Shown here: one piece after another, positions 35,633 to 44,112 of the stretch
Position numbering within the stretch: position 1 is the stretch's first letter
How the letters are laid out: each line of letters starts with the position of its first letter
The notes under the pieces: model-generated
The model's input: the letters and a program-made list of their open reading frames with translations, nothing else
Told to the model about the DNA's origin: nothing
The model's database searches: none
Source of the DNA: Mycobacterium helveticum
Lineage (GTDB): Bacteria; Actinomycetota; Actinomycetes; Mycobacteriales; Mycobacteriaceae
Direction of reading: 5' to 3'
Length of the DNA stretch: 64,000 bases
Assembly: GCF_007714205.1 (NCBI RefSeq)
Contig: NZ_VMQU01000004.1
Span: 1 to 64,000, forward strand
Translations under genes and position numbers: made by a program

Positions 35633-36063
35633 CGGTACCGAGATCGGCGCCACCCGTCCGCAGATAGGAGGCGACGATGACTTTCCGGATGGCTGTCGGG
35701 CGTTGGACCTGACTGACGAACCCGGCCTTTTGACCGGACCACACCGCCGACTAGGCTCGCGCCACCAGCGCGCCCGCATGTACGTCAATGCGCTTATCCT
35801 GCTGCGCATTTGGGAATGCACCGTCCGCGACTGGCTCGGCGATGCCTGCACTATCAGATGCATCAAAGGCTTCCAGATGGACCGGTTCACGACCGTAGCC
35901 GAAACAGCGTTGCGCGGGTACAGAGTAAACGCGTTAAAGAGGGGAATCGGCCTCATTATGCTCGATGTCCACACCGAAAACTCGCAGGGCACTACCGTCG
36001 GCCCCGGTACCGTAAACGTCACGCTGCCTCGCCGTTCGCGCCGAGCCGGTTCGAATGGGTGCG
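35633..36063. other. 431-nt gap without a recognisable gene
   Basis: The gap lies downstream of both flanking genes (SDR on plus, small protein on minus). Open frames exist on both strands, but their translations look random and none has a good ribosome site. Base composition seems less GC-rich around 35,920-36,000. No clear terminator hairpin was seen. It could be the remains of a degraded gene. Confidence 0.4.
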
Positions 36064-36450
36064 CTACTCCTCGTACTCTCGGCGGTCAATGATCAGGTCG
36101 GACAACTCGACGGCGTTCAGCGACACATAATCGCCCGTTTCGAGATCTTCGAGGATGACACGCGGCTCCGACCCGTTTCTGTCGAGCCACAGCCGCACAG
36201 CGGCGGCCCTGTCGATGAGGATTGCCAACTCGCGGGGTTGCCGTCGCTTCAACTTCTCCCAGCTGCTGCGGACGGAATCGACCCGGCCGATAGTGCCATC
36301 GCGAGAACCGACCGAGAAGGCCGCCGCGTCGCAGCGATAGCGACGGTCCATCATTTCCCCGAGAGCAGGTCGTTCACTCGGCTGGTCTGCGAAGGGCGCA
36401 TCCGGATCGATCGAGTCATCCTCCGGCACGTCTTTCATCGGCCAATCCAC
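36064..36450 (-). CDS. Small protein of unknown function, homologous to the 13098-13343 product
   Basis: A 128-aa acidic protein. Its C-terminal half (about 70-125) matches the 81-aa protein that heads the Rieske operon: AAVRLWLDRNGSEPRVILEDLETGDYVSLNAVEL against AAVRLSLDVNG, PRLLVEDLEGGEQVFL and PLEL. The N-terminal half is unique and includes a basic SSWEKLKRRQPRE stretch. The GTG start has GGTGGAG eight bases upstream. It is divergent from a cytochrome P450 gene, so both family members in the window neighbour an oxygenase. Function unknown. Confidence 0.72.
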   Translation of the reverse strand: MDWPMKDVPEDDSIDPDAPFADQPSERPALGEMMDRRYRCDAAAFSVGSRDGTIGRVDSVRSSWEKLKRRQPRELAILIDRAAAVRLWLDRNGSEPRVILEDLETGDYVSLNAVELSDLIIDRREYEE

Positions 36451-36885
36451 TGTGATTTCTCCACCCGGTGACGGGCTGGCCCTGTCGCCATCCGATCAAT
36501 TGCGACCGTCGCGACTCGAGCGCTCGTGGCCTCGCACGTCGCGAGCGGGGACTGCTGTCGTTTTGGAGCAACGTAGATTACTAAGTATACCATGTACCGT
36601 TGGCGTCGGCCCTCACTGCGCGGCGGCTCGCGCGACAGGCAGGCCAAAACAGGACTGACCGAGGATGATTGGCGGTCGAATTGGCCCTGTGGGACACGTT
36701 CGCAACGAAACACATCCAGCACCGGCTCCGCGACGTTCTGGACTGCGCCGATCCGATGGCCGACCCAACGCCGAGCCAGCTGTGACCTGGGTCTCGCTCA
36801 GCACCACTGCGCCTGATACTCTCGACCCGTCCAGTCGCAGAAATGCGCCATCAATCAACGATAATCGCAGGACCTCGGAGGAAAC
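36451..36885. other. 435-nt divergent regulatory gap
   Basis: This region separates the minus small-protein gene from the plus P450 gene and must hold both promoters. It contains the palindromic operator candidate at 36578-36589 and the P450 ribosome site GGAGGAAAC at its right end. Overlapping open frames do not look like protein. Confidence 0.5.
36578..36589. promoter_or_regulatory. Operator candidate TTACTAAGTATA
   Basis: TACT-A-AGTA is a perfect 4-bp inverted repeat inside TTACTAAGTATA, matching the TTACTnRGTAA family. It lies between the small-protein gene and the P450 operon that also encodes a TetR regulator, so autoregulation by that regulator is plausible. Confidence 0.45.
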
Positions 36886-38079
36886 GTGACAACGAGCGAG
36901 CAGGCGGCGACGGTGCCGGTCGTCACCTTCGACTACACCACCACCGAGCCCGAGGGAACGTGGTTCGCTAAATACGATGAGCTGCGCGCTCAATTTCCTT
37001 GGTACCGAAACGAATTCGGGCCCGGCTTCTGGACGGTCTGCAACTACGAGGGCATCCTGCAGATCATGCAGAACCCAGAGGCTTTCTCCAACAGCGTGGT
37101 CACCGCGCTGGATCCTAATCCACCGATCAAGTGGATACCGGAGATGCTGGACGGGGACGAGCACAGGCAGTGGCGGCGCCAGCTAGGTCCGCTGTTCTCC
37201 CCTGGCGCAGTCGAGAAGCTCGAGTCCACGGTGCGCCAGCGCGCGATCGACCTCATCGACGGCCTCGTCAGTCGCGGCTCCTGCGACTTCATGGCCGACT
37301 TCGCCGCCCACTTCCCCACCACGATCTTTCTGGAAATGATGGGACTGCCTGTCGAGGAACTCGACGAGTTCCTTGCATGGGAACACGACATCTTGCACGC
37401 CGGCGGTAGCGACGAGGAGAAGCTGCGCACGCAAATGACCGCGATGATGTCGGTGATGGACCGGTTCACAACGGTTATTGCCGAGCGTCGAGAGGAACCC
37501 CGCGACGACATCGTCAGCAAGGCCCTGACCTACGAGATCGACGGCGAGCCGGTCACCGACCAGGATCTGCTGTCGTTCTGCCTGCTGATGTTCATGGCGG
37601 GCCTGGACACCGTCTCGGTCACGCTTGGCTGGATGTTTCTTCATCTGGCCCGCAACGACGACGACCGGCAGAGGATCGTGAACGAGCCGGCCGTCATCCC
37701 CACCGCGGTCGAGGAGTTCGTCCGTGCCTACGCGATCGTGATCCCCGCCCGCAAGGTGATGCGGGACATCGAGATTCAGGGCTGCCCGATGAAGGCCGGT
37801 GACATGGTGAACATCCCGCTGGCCGCGGCAACCCGCGACGATGCCGCCTTCGCCGATGCGAAGTCGGTGGACATCACCCGTAAACCGAACAACCACATCG
37901 GGTTCGGCGCGGGCCCGCACCGATGCCTCGGCTCACACCTGGCCCGACAGGAACTCAGAATTGCCCTGGAAGAATGGCACAAGCGGATCCCTAACTACCG
38001 GGTGGCTCCGGACGCACAGATGCTCGAAAGCGGCAGCCAGCTGGGACTGGAAAGCCTGCCGCTGGTCTGGGACATCTGA
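36886..38079 (+). CDS. Cytochrome P450 monooxygenase
   Basis: A 397-aa soluble bacterial P450. The I-helix oxygen-binding motif AGLDTV is at 238-243, the ExxR pair is Glu277-Arg280, and the heme loop FGAGPHRCLG is at 340-349 with Cys347 as the iron ligand. It needs a ferredoxin and reductase; the nearest candidate is the [3Fe-4S] ferredoxin at 52025-52219. GTG start with GGAGGAAAC upstream. It shares an operon with a CoA transferase (overlapping stop/start) and a TetR regulator, so its substrate is probably a carboxylic acid or its CoA ester. CYP family not assigned. Confidence 0.95.
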   Translation: MTTSEQAATVPVVTFDYTTTEPEGTWFAKYDELRAQFPWYRNEFGPGFWTVCNYEGILQIMQNPEAFSNSVVTALDPNPPIKWIPEMLDGDEHRQWRRQLGPLFSPGAVEKLESTVRQRAIDLIDGLVSRGSCDFMADFAAHFPTTIFLEMMGLPVEELDEFLAWEHDILHAGGSDEEKLRTQMTAMMSVMDRFTTVIAERREEPRDDIVSKALTYEIDGEPVTDQDLLSFCLLMFMAGLDTVSVTLGWMFLHLARNDDDRQRIVNEPAVIPTAVEEFVRAYAIVIPARKVMRDIEIQGCPMKAGDMVNIPLAAATRDDAAFADAKSVDITRKPNNHIGFGAGPHRCLGSHLARQELRIALEEWHKRIPNYRVAPDAQMLESGSQLGLESLPLVWDI

Positions 38080-39308
38080 TGCGCAAGCCGCTCGACGGAG
38101 TTCGCGTGCTTGAGGTCGCGCAGTTCACCTACGTCCCCTCCGCCGGAGCCGTACTCGCCGACTGGGGTGCCGAGGTCATCAAGATCGAGCATCCCGTGAC
38201 CGGCGATGCCCAACGGGGGCTGGTCAAGGTGCTCGGCGCGGCGGCCACCAAACCAGGATCGACTTTCGCGCCGATCATGGAAGCGCCCAACCGCGGAAAG
38301 CGCAGCGTCGGAATGGCACTGGACAACGCCGACGTGCGCCCAGAGTTCGACGAGTTGATCCGCCGCAGTGACGTCTTCCTCACCAACTACCTTCCTTCAG
38401 CACGGACGAAGCTGCGCATCGACGTCGCCGACGTCCGAAAGGTTAACCCCGACATCATCTACGTGGCGGGCAGCGGATTCGGCATGAACGGACCCGACCG
38501 CGACGCCGGCGCCTATGACGCGACCGCGTTCTGGGCCCGCGGCGGCAGCGCCGACGGACTCAATCCACCAGGTGCCGATCAGTCGGCGTTCATGCCCGCA
38601 GGCGCCTACGGCGACAACATCGGCGGCATCACCATCGCCGGGGGCGTGGCAGCGGCACTGTACGGCCGGCACGTCACCGGTGAGGCCTCGGTGCTCGACG
38701 TCTCCCTGCTCGCAGTCGGCGCTTGGGCTACCCAGTTCAGCGTCAACATGGCGATGTTGATGGGCGGACCGCTGCCGAAGATCGAGCGCCGCACCCAAGC
38801 TCCGGGCAATCCTCTGACCGGCGCCTACCGCACCTCAGACGGGAGGTTCGTCCAGCTGTCGATGCTGCAGCCCACCCGGTACTGGCCGGAGTTCTGCCGG
38901 CTGATGGGCCTGGACCAATACATCGAGGACCCGCGGTTCCAATCACTGCAGGCGATGGCCGAACACGCTGACCTCGCCTACGGCATCGTCCACGACACCA
39001 TTGCAAAGCTGACCTTCGCCCAGTGCAAGGAGGTACTGAGCCGGGGCACCGGACAGTGGGCACCGGTCCAGGACGCCTGGGAATTGGCCCACGACGAAGG
39101 ACTGACCGCCAACGGTCGGATCGCCCACATCGTTGACGTCGAGGGAAATCCGCAACACTTGGTGGCAAATCCGGTGCGGTTCGACGACGACCCTGCCGAA
39201 CTGCAACGCGCCCCCCAGTTTGCCGAACACACCGACGACGTCCTCCGCGAACTCGGGGTGGACGACGAGCGCCTCATCGAATTGAAGATCGCCGGTGCCA
39301 TCACCTAA
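38079..39308 (+). CDS. CaiB/BaiF (family III) CoA transferase
   Basis: A 409-aa family III CoA transferase, clearly paralogous to the 24978-26207 protein: both start with a KP-x-x-GVRVLEVAQF block and end with an ELKI/ELKIE-GAIT tail. Markers are YVPSAGAVLADWGAEV, RGKRSVGMAL, YGDNIGGITIAGGVAAALYG and FAEHTDDVLRELG. The nucleophile position again reads Ala (DVSLLAVGAW). It overlaps the P450 stop by one base. It may load CoA onto the P450 product or substrate. Confidence 0.9.
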   Translation: MRKPLDGVRVLEVAQFTYVPSAGAVLADWGAEVIKIEHPVTGDAQRGLVKVLGAAATKPGSTFAPIMEAPNRGKRSVGMALDNADVRPEFDELIRRSDVFLTNYLPSARTKLRIDVADVRKVNPDIIYVAGSGFGMNGPDRDAGAYDATAFWARGGSADGLNPPGADQSAFMPAGAYGDNIGGITIAGGVAAALYGRHVTGEASVLDVSLLAVGAWATQFSVNMAMLMGGPLPKIERRTQAPGNPLTGAYRTSDGRFVQLSMLQPTRYWPEFCRLMGLDQYIEDPRFQSLQAMAEHADLAYGIVHDTIAKLTFAQCKEVLSRGTGQWAPVQDAWELAHDEGLTANGRIAHIVDVEGNPQHLVANPVRFDDDPAELQRAPQFAEHTDDVLRELGVDDERLIELKIAGAIT

Positions 39309-39990
39309 GGCCGGCCCTTTAGTGACGGCTCTCGACGAAAAGGGCAGCGTCAAGGATCGGTTGATCCGCGCCGCGGACGCAGAGATCACCGCCTGCGGCA
39401 TCAATGCGGTGCAGATGGATGTGGTCGCCAAGAATGCGGGCGTCTCCCGAGCCACCGCATTCCGCCAACTCGGCAGCGTGTCGGAGATGCTGGTGCAGGT
39501 CGCGCTGCTGCGAGCCCGCCGACACGTCGCGGCGGTAGAGGCGCTGATGGCTCCGAAGACCGGTGTCTTCGCCAAACTGGAAGCCGCTCTTGTGTATACG
39601 GCTCAGGAATTACCGTCAGATCCGTCGATTTCCGCACTGATCGCCCAGGGTGCAGCCAGCGTGCACGATCCTCGGGTGCACCAGGTAGCCATGGACGTGA
39701 TGGGTCCGGTGCTGGATGACGGCCAACGTAGCGGCCAGATACGCACCGACATCGATACGGACGAAATGGTCGACTTCCTGGTGGAGCAGACGTACCTCGC
39801 CGCCGAGGAGATCGATAGGTCCGAGGCCGAGGTGCGACGTCGATTTCGCCACTTCGTCATTCCCGGGCTGGCCGCCCCGAAAGGGTTGGGAGGCGAACAC
39901 ATCTCCCGGACCATGGAGGTGCAGGACGCGGTGACGACGGCGATCGAGGCTCTGACCGATTTCGCCGACCTCTTGCGTCGCTCCGAGTGA
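39295..39990 (+). CDS. TetR family transcriptional regulator
   Basis: A 231-aa regulator. The helix-turn-helix lies at about residues 22-66: DRLIRAADAEITACGINAVQMDVVAKNAGVS and then RATAFRQLGSVSEMLV. The remainder is a helical effector domain. The GTG at 39295 overlaps the CoA transferase by 14 nt; GTG 39322 is an equally plausible start. As the last gene of the P450 operon it is the natural candidate to bind the palindrome at 36578 and perhaps the related sites elsewhere (inference). Confidence 0.85.
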   Translation: MPSPKAGPLVTALDEKGSVKDRLIRAADAEITACGINAVQMDVVAKNAGVSRATAFRQLGSVSEMLVQVALLRARRHVAAVEALMAPKTGVFAKLEAALVYTAQELPSDPSISALIAQGAASVHDPRVHQVAMDVMGPVLDDGQRSGQIRTDIDTDEMVDFLVEQTYLAAEEIDRSEAEVRRRFRHFVIPGLAAPKGLGGEHISRTMEVQDAVTTAIEALTDFADLLRRSE

Positions 39991-40015
39991 GCAACCGGCA
40001 CGTTCATCGCAGGCG

Positions 40016-40843
40016 TCATCCGTTGCGGATCGCTGCTGCAAGTTTCCGGGGCGCATCAATCATGACAAAGGCTGAGCAGTCGGGGATCTCGATCAACGCG
40101 GCATGCGGGAACGCGTCGCGTAGTCGTCGAGCGTGACCCAGGGGAAACAGCTGATCCTCGGTGCCCCACGCCAAGGTGACGGGTCTGTCGAACGCCTCGA
40201 TCGCCGGCGCGGCGCGCAGTGTGAGGGCCGGATCCAGCGAGGCGGTCACCGTGACGGCGTCGCGGCGGGCCGCTCCGCTGGTGGCGAAGGCGCCGAAGAT
40301 CTCCCGTTGCCACTCACGAGACGGCGGGTGCTTGGACACTGCCTTGAGGAAGAAGGCCTGCCCGGGTCCGGTGGCCAACAGGCGGACAATTCCGCCACCC
40401 ACCCGGGAGCTGAAACGGCACAGTTTGACGATCTGAGCGAACGAGCCGGGCGGAAAATGTTCGTAGCTATCGCAATTGGTCAGTAGCAAGCGGGCGATCC
40501 GGGATGTGTCCAGCGTTGGATCACCCAGCGACGCCAGCACCAGACCGCCGCCGGTGTCGTTGGCCACCACAGTGACGTCGGTCAGATCGAGCGCTTCCAT
40601 GAAATGCACGACGCGCCGCGCGGCCGCCTCAGCGCCGAGGTCGGCGCCGTTAGTGGGTGTGCTGTGGGCGCCAAGCGGCCAGGTCGGCGCGATGCAGCGA
40701 AACCCAGCACCGAGTTCGGCCACGACGTCGTTCCACACTGCACCGGTGACATAGACGCCGTGCACGAACAGGATCGTCGGACCCGTTCCAGCGTCGGTGT
40801 ATTCGATGTCCAAGCCGTCTACTCGTACCTTCTTGGTCGTCAC
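40016..40843 (-). CDS. Alpha/beta hydrolase with Asp nucleophile position
   Basis: A 275-aa alpha/beta hydrolase. The oxyanion region is ILFVHGVYVTGAVWNDV. The nucleophile elbow reads VVANDTGGG with Asp96, as in haloalkane dehalogenases and epoxide hydrolases rather than Ser esterases. The acid region is LAWGTEDQLFPLGHARRL. The catalytic His normally in a GHF-x-x-x-E/D segment seems absent: the equivalent reads PDCSAFVMIDAP. The enzyme may be inactive or use another mechanism. GTG 40843 is chosen for GAGGAG seven bases upstream; an overlapping TTG at 40864 is unlikely. Last gene of the minus operon. Confidence 0.82.
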   Translation of the reverse strand: MTTKKVRVDGLDIEYTDAGTGPTILFVHGVYVTGAVWNDVVAELGAGFRCIAPTWPLGAHSTPTNGADLGAEAAARRVVHFMEALDLTDVTVVANDTGGGLVLASLGDPTLDTSRIARLLLTNCDSYEHFPPGSFAQIVKLCRFSSRVGGGIVRLLATGPGQAFFLKAVSKHPPSREWQREIFGAFATSGAARRDAVTVTASLDPALTLRAAPAIEAFDRPVTLAWGTEDQLFPLGHARRLRDAFPHAALIEIPDCSAFVMIDAPRKLAAAIRNG

Positions 40844-40860
40844 GTCGGTTCTCCTCGTGA

Positions 40861-41616
40861 TCAATGTCCGCCAAACTCGGGGCGCCGTCGTTCCCGGAAG
40901 GCGCGCGCACCTTCCCTGAAATCAGCGGTGCCGATTAACGCCAACTGCCCCTCGGCTTCGATCGCTTGCACCGGCTCGAGTGCGCCGAGCGTCGCCGCGG
41001 CCAACGCGCGCTTAGTCCAGCCGAGCGCCAACGTCGGACCGCTGGAGACCGACCGCAGCACGTCGTCCAGCACCGACTCGTAGTGGTCCGCGGAGGTGAC
41101 GTGCGAGAGCATCCCCCACTCGAATGCGGTCGCCGCGGTTATCTTTTCAGCCGTCATCGCCATGCGCGCCGTGCGTGCTCGCCCGATCAGTCCTGGCAGC
41201 AGCGCGGACGCGCCGCCGTCCGGCATCAGCCCGACCCGGGTGAAGGCCAACTGAAAGTATGCCGAGGGTGCGGCCACCACCAGATCACAGGCCAGCGCGA
41301 GTGGGCATCCGAAGCCCACTGCAGCGCCGTTGACGCCGGCAACCACGGGCTTGGGCAGCCCGACGATCGCCCGCACGACTCGGTTGGCGGCTTCGGCGGC
41401 GCCTGCGGTATCACCGCCGGTGAGGTCGCCACCGGAACAGAACGCTCGGCCGGCGCCGGTGAGCAGCACCGCGCGAACTGAGTCGTCCGACTCGGCGCCG
41501 CGGATGTGCGTCGACAACTCATCGAGCATCGGCGTGTCGACGGCGTTGAGCTTCTCCGGCCGGTCCAGTCGAAGTCGCAGGACGGCGTCGCCGCGCTCGA
41601 CCGAGATGCCGTTCAT
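40861..41616 (-). CDS. Enoyl-CoA hydratase/isomerase family protein
   Basis: A 251-aa crotonase. It has RLDRPEKLNAVDTPML, the oxyanion segments AFCSGGDLTGG and GAAVGFGCPLALACDL, and the active-site loop RVGLMPDGGASALLP. The first catalytic Glu of classic hydratases is replaced and an Asp is present in PDGG, as in PaaG-type isomerases, so an isomerase role is possible. The ATG at 41616 fits family length; longer in-frame starts exist without support. It lies between an ACAD and a hydrolase in a beta-oxidation-like operon. Confidence 0.87.
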   Translation of the reverse strand: MNGISVERGDAVLRLRLDRPEKLNAVDTPMLDELSTHIRGAESDDSVRAVLLTGAGRAFCSGGDLTGGDTAGAAEAANRVVRAIVGLPKPVVAGVNGAAVGFGCPLALACDLVVAAPSAYFQLAFTRVGLMPDGGASALLPGLIGRARTARMAMTAEKITAATAFEWGMLSHVTSADHYESVLDDVLRSVSSGPTLALGWTKRALAAATLGALEPVQAIEAEGQLALIGTADFREGARAFRERRRPEFGGH

Positions 41617-41626
41617 CACAACAGAA

Positions 41627-42769
41627 TCACAAGCCCAAGTCGCGGCCAATGATGTCCTTCATGATCTCGGTGGTGCCGCCGAAGATCGTCATGATGCGGT
41701 TGTCCAGGTAGTCGCGTGCAACCCGGTATTCCGTCATATAGCCGTATCCGCCGTGCAACTGCACGCAGCCGTCGATGACCTTCTTGGCGGTCTCGGTGCA
41801 CCACCACTTGGCTTTCGACGCCTCGACCGCCGTCAGTTCACCGTCGACCACAGCCTGCAGGCACCGGTCGATGTACTGCTCGCCGATCTCGAGCTCGGTG
41901 TCCATCTCGGCCAACAGGAACCGGTTGTGCTGGAAACTGCCGATCGGCTGGCCGAAGGCTTTGCGGTCCTTGGCGTACTGCAATGTCTGCCGCCAGGTCT
42001 CGCGCGCACCGGCGATGGCTGAGATGGCGATGGACAACCGCTCCGACGGGAGGTTGTGCATCAGGTGATAAAAGCCGCGCCCCTCTTTGCCCAGCAGATT
42101 CGCCGACGGCACCCGCACGTTTTCGAAGGCCAGCTCGGCGGTGTCCTGGTAGTGCAATCCCATCTTCTCGAGCTTGCGGCCGCGGCTGAAACCCTCCATG
42201 CCCGCCTCGACCACCAGCAGCGTGAAGCCCTTGTGGCCGGCGTCGGGGTCGGTACGACACACCACCACCACCAGGTCGGCGTTGATACCCGAGGAGATGA
42301 ACGTTTTGGCGCCGTTGATGATCCAATCGTCGCCATCGCGAACGGCCGAGGTGCGGATACCGGCCAGGTCGCTGCCCGCGCCAGGCTCGGTCATCGCGAC
42401 CGCGACGATCAACTCGCCGCTGATGATGCCCGGCAGCCAGCGCTCCTTCTGTTCGTCGTTGGCCAGCGACGAGAAGTACGGCCCGACAACGTCGTTCTGC
42501 AGGCTCAGCGACGGTGCCGGCCCACCGTAGCGGGCGATCTCCTCGTCGATGACCGCGTTGAACCGGAAGTCGTCGACTCCCCCGCCGCCGTACTGCTCGG
42601 GCATGTTGAACCCGATCAGGCCGTACTTGCCGGCGGCGATGAACGCCGATCGGTCGACGAGGCGGTCACTCTCCCATTTCTCGGCGTTGGGCACCAGCTC
42701 ACGTTCGATGAACTGCCGGACCGTCTCGCGGAACGCCTCGTGCTCGGGCTCCATAACGAGTCTTTTCAT
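41627..42769 (-). CDS. Acyl-CoA dehydrogenase
   Basis: A 380-aa ACAD with all classic elements: VAVAMTEPGAGSDLAGIRT, INGAKTFISSGINADLVVVVCRTD, KDRKAFGQPIGSFQHNRFLLAEM, VQLHGGYGYMTEYRVARDYLDNRI, ending IFGGTTEIMKDIIGRDLGL. Gly stands at the C-terminal Glu position (FGGTTE), so the base is probably the Glu used by long-chain or isovaleryl-type enzymes on another helix. Oxidises an acyl-CoA to the enoyl-CoA, feeding the adjacent hydratases. Confidence 0.92.
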   Translation of the reverse strand: MKRLVMEPEHEAFRETVRQFIERELVPNAEKWESDRLVDRSAFIAAGKYGLIGFNMPEQYGGGGVDDFRFNAVIDEEIARYGGPAPSLSLQNDVVGPYFSSLANDEQKERWLPGIISGELIVAVAMTEPGAGSDLAGIRTSAVRDGDDWIINGAKTFISSGINADLVVVVCRTDPDAGHKGFTLLVVEAGMEGFSRGRKLEKMGLHYQDTAELAFENVRVPSANLLGKEGRGFYHLMHNLPSERLSIAISAIAGARETWRQTLQYAKDRKAFGQPIGSFQHNRFLLAEMDTELEIGEQYIDRCLQAVVDGELTAVEASKAKWWCTETAKKVIDGCVQLHGGYGYMTEYRVARDYLDNRIMTIFGGTTEIMKDIIGRDLGL

Positions 42770-42778
42770 GTGTTGGTC

Positions 42779-44104
42779 TCACTCTCCATACAGTCGTCGC
42801 ATCTCTTCACCGACTTTGCCAGACACTCGCGACACGACCTGCGCGCCCCGCCTTCGCAGGTCGGCGTCCGGGATCGGCAGCACCACCGCACCGGATGTCT
42901 TGGACGGCAGCAACACCTTGGCGGTGCCCCGCGTGGTGGTTTCGTTCCGCTGGCTGGTGGCGAAGACGTCCAATGACACTGGGTCATCAGGCCCGTCACC
43001 CTTCGCGGTGACCGTGCCGGTGCACCGGTGCACGTCGCCGTGGTAGTTGAAGCCACGCAGCTGCAGGTCCATCTCGGCCAGCCAACCATCGTCGCCGATC
43101 CAGTTAGTGATCAAATGGCTCACCCATGCTGCGCGCATCTGTCCGTAGTCGTAGGGCGCCGGAATACCCAGGGCCTGAGCGCGTGCGGCATCCCAGTGCA
43201 GTCGTTGCACGACATCGGGGACGCCATATTCATCGGGCTGGTAGAAGGCGGGCATCCGCTTGCGCAGTTGGTGGGCAAACTTCAATGGCCCCACGCCGTA
43301 ACCGCCCCAGCCCCACCCCATGTGCATCGAGATGATGTCGACGACGGTCAACGGCCCCTTGATGATTCCCGGAAGCTCGTCGCCGACCGAGACGTCCTCC
43401 CACCATTGCGGATCGGCGCCTCGCCGTCGTTCTGCCTCGTACTCTTCCTCGACTTGGGCGAATTCCTCGGGAGTCCAGTGCTTGCGCTGTATGTCTTTGA
43501 GCTTGCCGGACTTCTTCGAGCCGTGACGCTCGGCGTTGATGTAGGACTCGTCGCGGGTCGCGATCGGGTTGCCATCGATGTCGACGTAGAGGTACCGGTA
43601 GGTTTCCTTGACCGAACGCCCGCCGGAGAATTCGCTGTCCTTCACCTGGACGTCGAGGGTGTAGTTCTCCGCTAACACCGGCCGACCCGGATAGATCGGG
43701 CGGTACCACGTCCACTTCACCCCCGAGTAGTACTTCCCGGTCCCGCGAAACAGACCGCGAAAGAGCTTCTTTCGCTCCGGGTCGGTGAACTTCGGGGTTT
43801 GGTCCAGGCCCGTCGTTATCGGGAAGGTCGGCGATGCGATCTGTCCGTGCCAGCGTGTGGTCGGTCCGTAGGCCGGATCGTAGAACAGCGGGTTGTCGTC
43901 ACCGCAGCCGAACGCGAAGTGCGTGATGGCATCGGCTGACGGCAGCTTGTGCCACGCTTCGTCGCGCTGGTGAACGGGAATTCCGATCTGCCCTTTGGCC
44001 CGTTCGATGTCCTCGTCGGTGATGCGGCCCTCTTCAGCGGCCAGATCATCCCCCGTCGCTTCGCTCGCCCCCGCGTCGGCACCGGGCTTTTCTGTGGTGG
44101 TCAT
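42779..44104 (-). CDS. Double-hotdog acyl dehydratase (FAS1-like/MaoC type)
   Basis: A 441-aa protein with two hotdog-related halves. The N-terminal half (about 40-200) has HFAFGCGDDNPLFYDPAYG, a FAS1-like dehydratase pattern with the Asp-Asn-Pro of the hydratase motif. The C-terminal half (about 235-440) has VSVGDELPGIIKGPLTVVDII and WLAEMDLQLRGFNYHGD. The first 35 residues are acidic and look disordered. It should hydrate an enoyl-CoA formed by the ACAD next door; the SDR upstream could oxidise the product. ATG start, 8 nt after the SDR stop. Confidence 0.85.
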   Translation of the reverse strand: MTTTEKPGADAGASEATGDDLAAEEGRITDEDIERAKGQIGIPVHQRDEAWHKLPSADAITHFAFGCGDDNPLFYDPAYGPTTRWHGQIASPTFPITTGLDQTPKFTDPERKKLFRGLFRGTGKYYSGVKWTWYRPIYPGRPVLAENYTLDVQVKDSEFSGGRSVKETYRYLYVDIDGNPIATRDESYINAERHGSKKSGKLKDIQRKHWTPEEFAQVEEEYEAERRRGADPQWWEDVSVGDELPGIIKGPLTVVDIISMHMGWGWGGYGVGPLKFAHQLRKRMPAFYQPDEYGVPDVVQRLHWDAARAQALGIPAPYDYGQMRAAWVSHLITNWIGDDGWLAEMDLQLRGFNYHGDVHRCTGTVTAKGDGPDDPVSLDVFATSQRNETTTRGTAKVLLPSKTSGAVVLPIPDADLRRRGAQVVSRVSGKVGEEMRRLYGE

Positions 44105-44112
44105 CGGTCCTC

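Noticed and set aside
35703..36092. 129-aa plus-strand ORF in the 431-nt gap
   Set aside because: No ribosome site, no recognisable fold, and it runs into the antisense of the 36064 gene.
36435..36722. 95-aa minus-strand ORF upstream of the small protein
   Set aside because: It covers the divergent promoter and operator and has a random-looking sequence.
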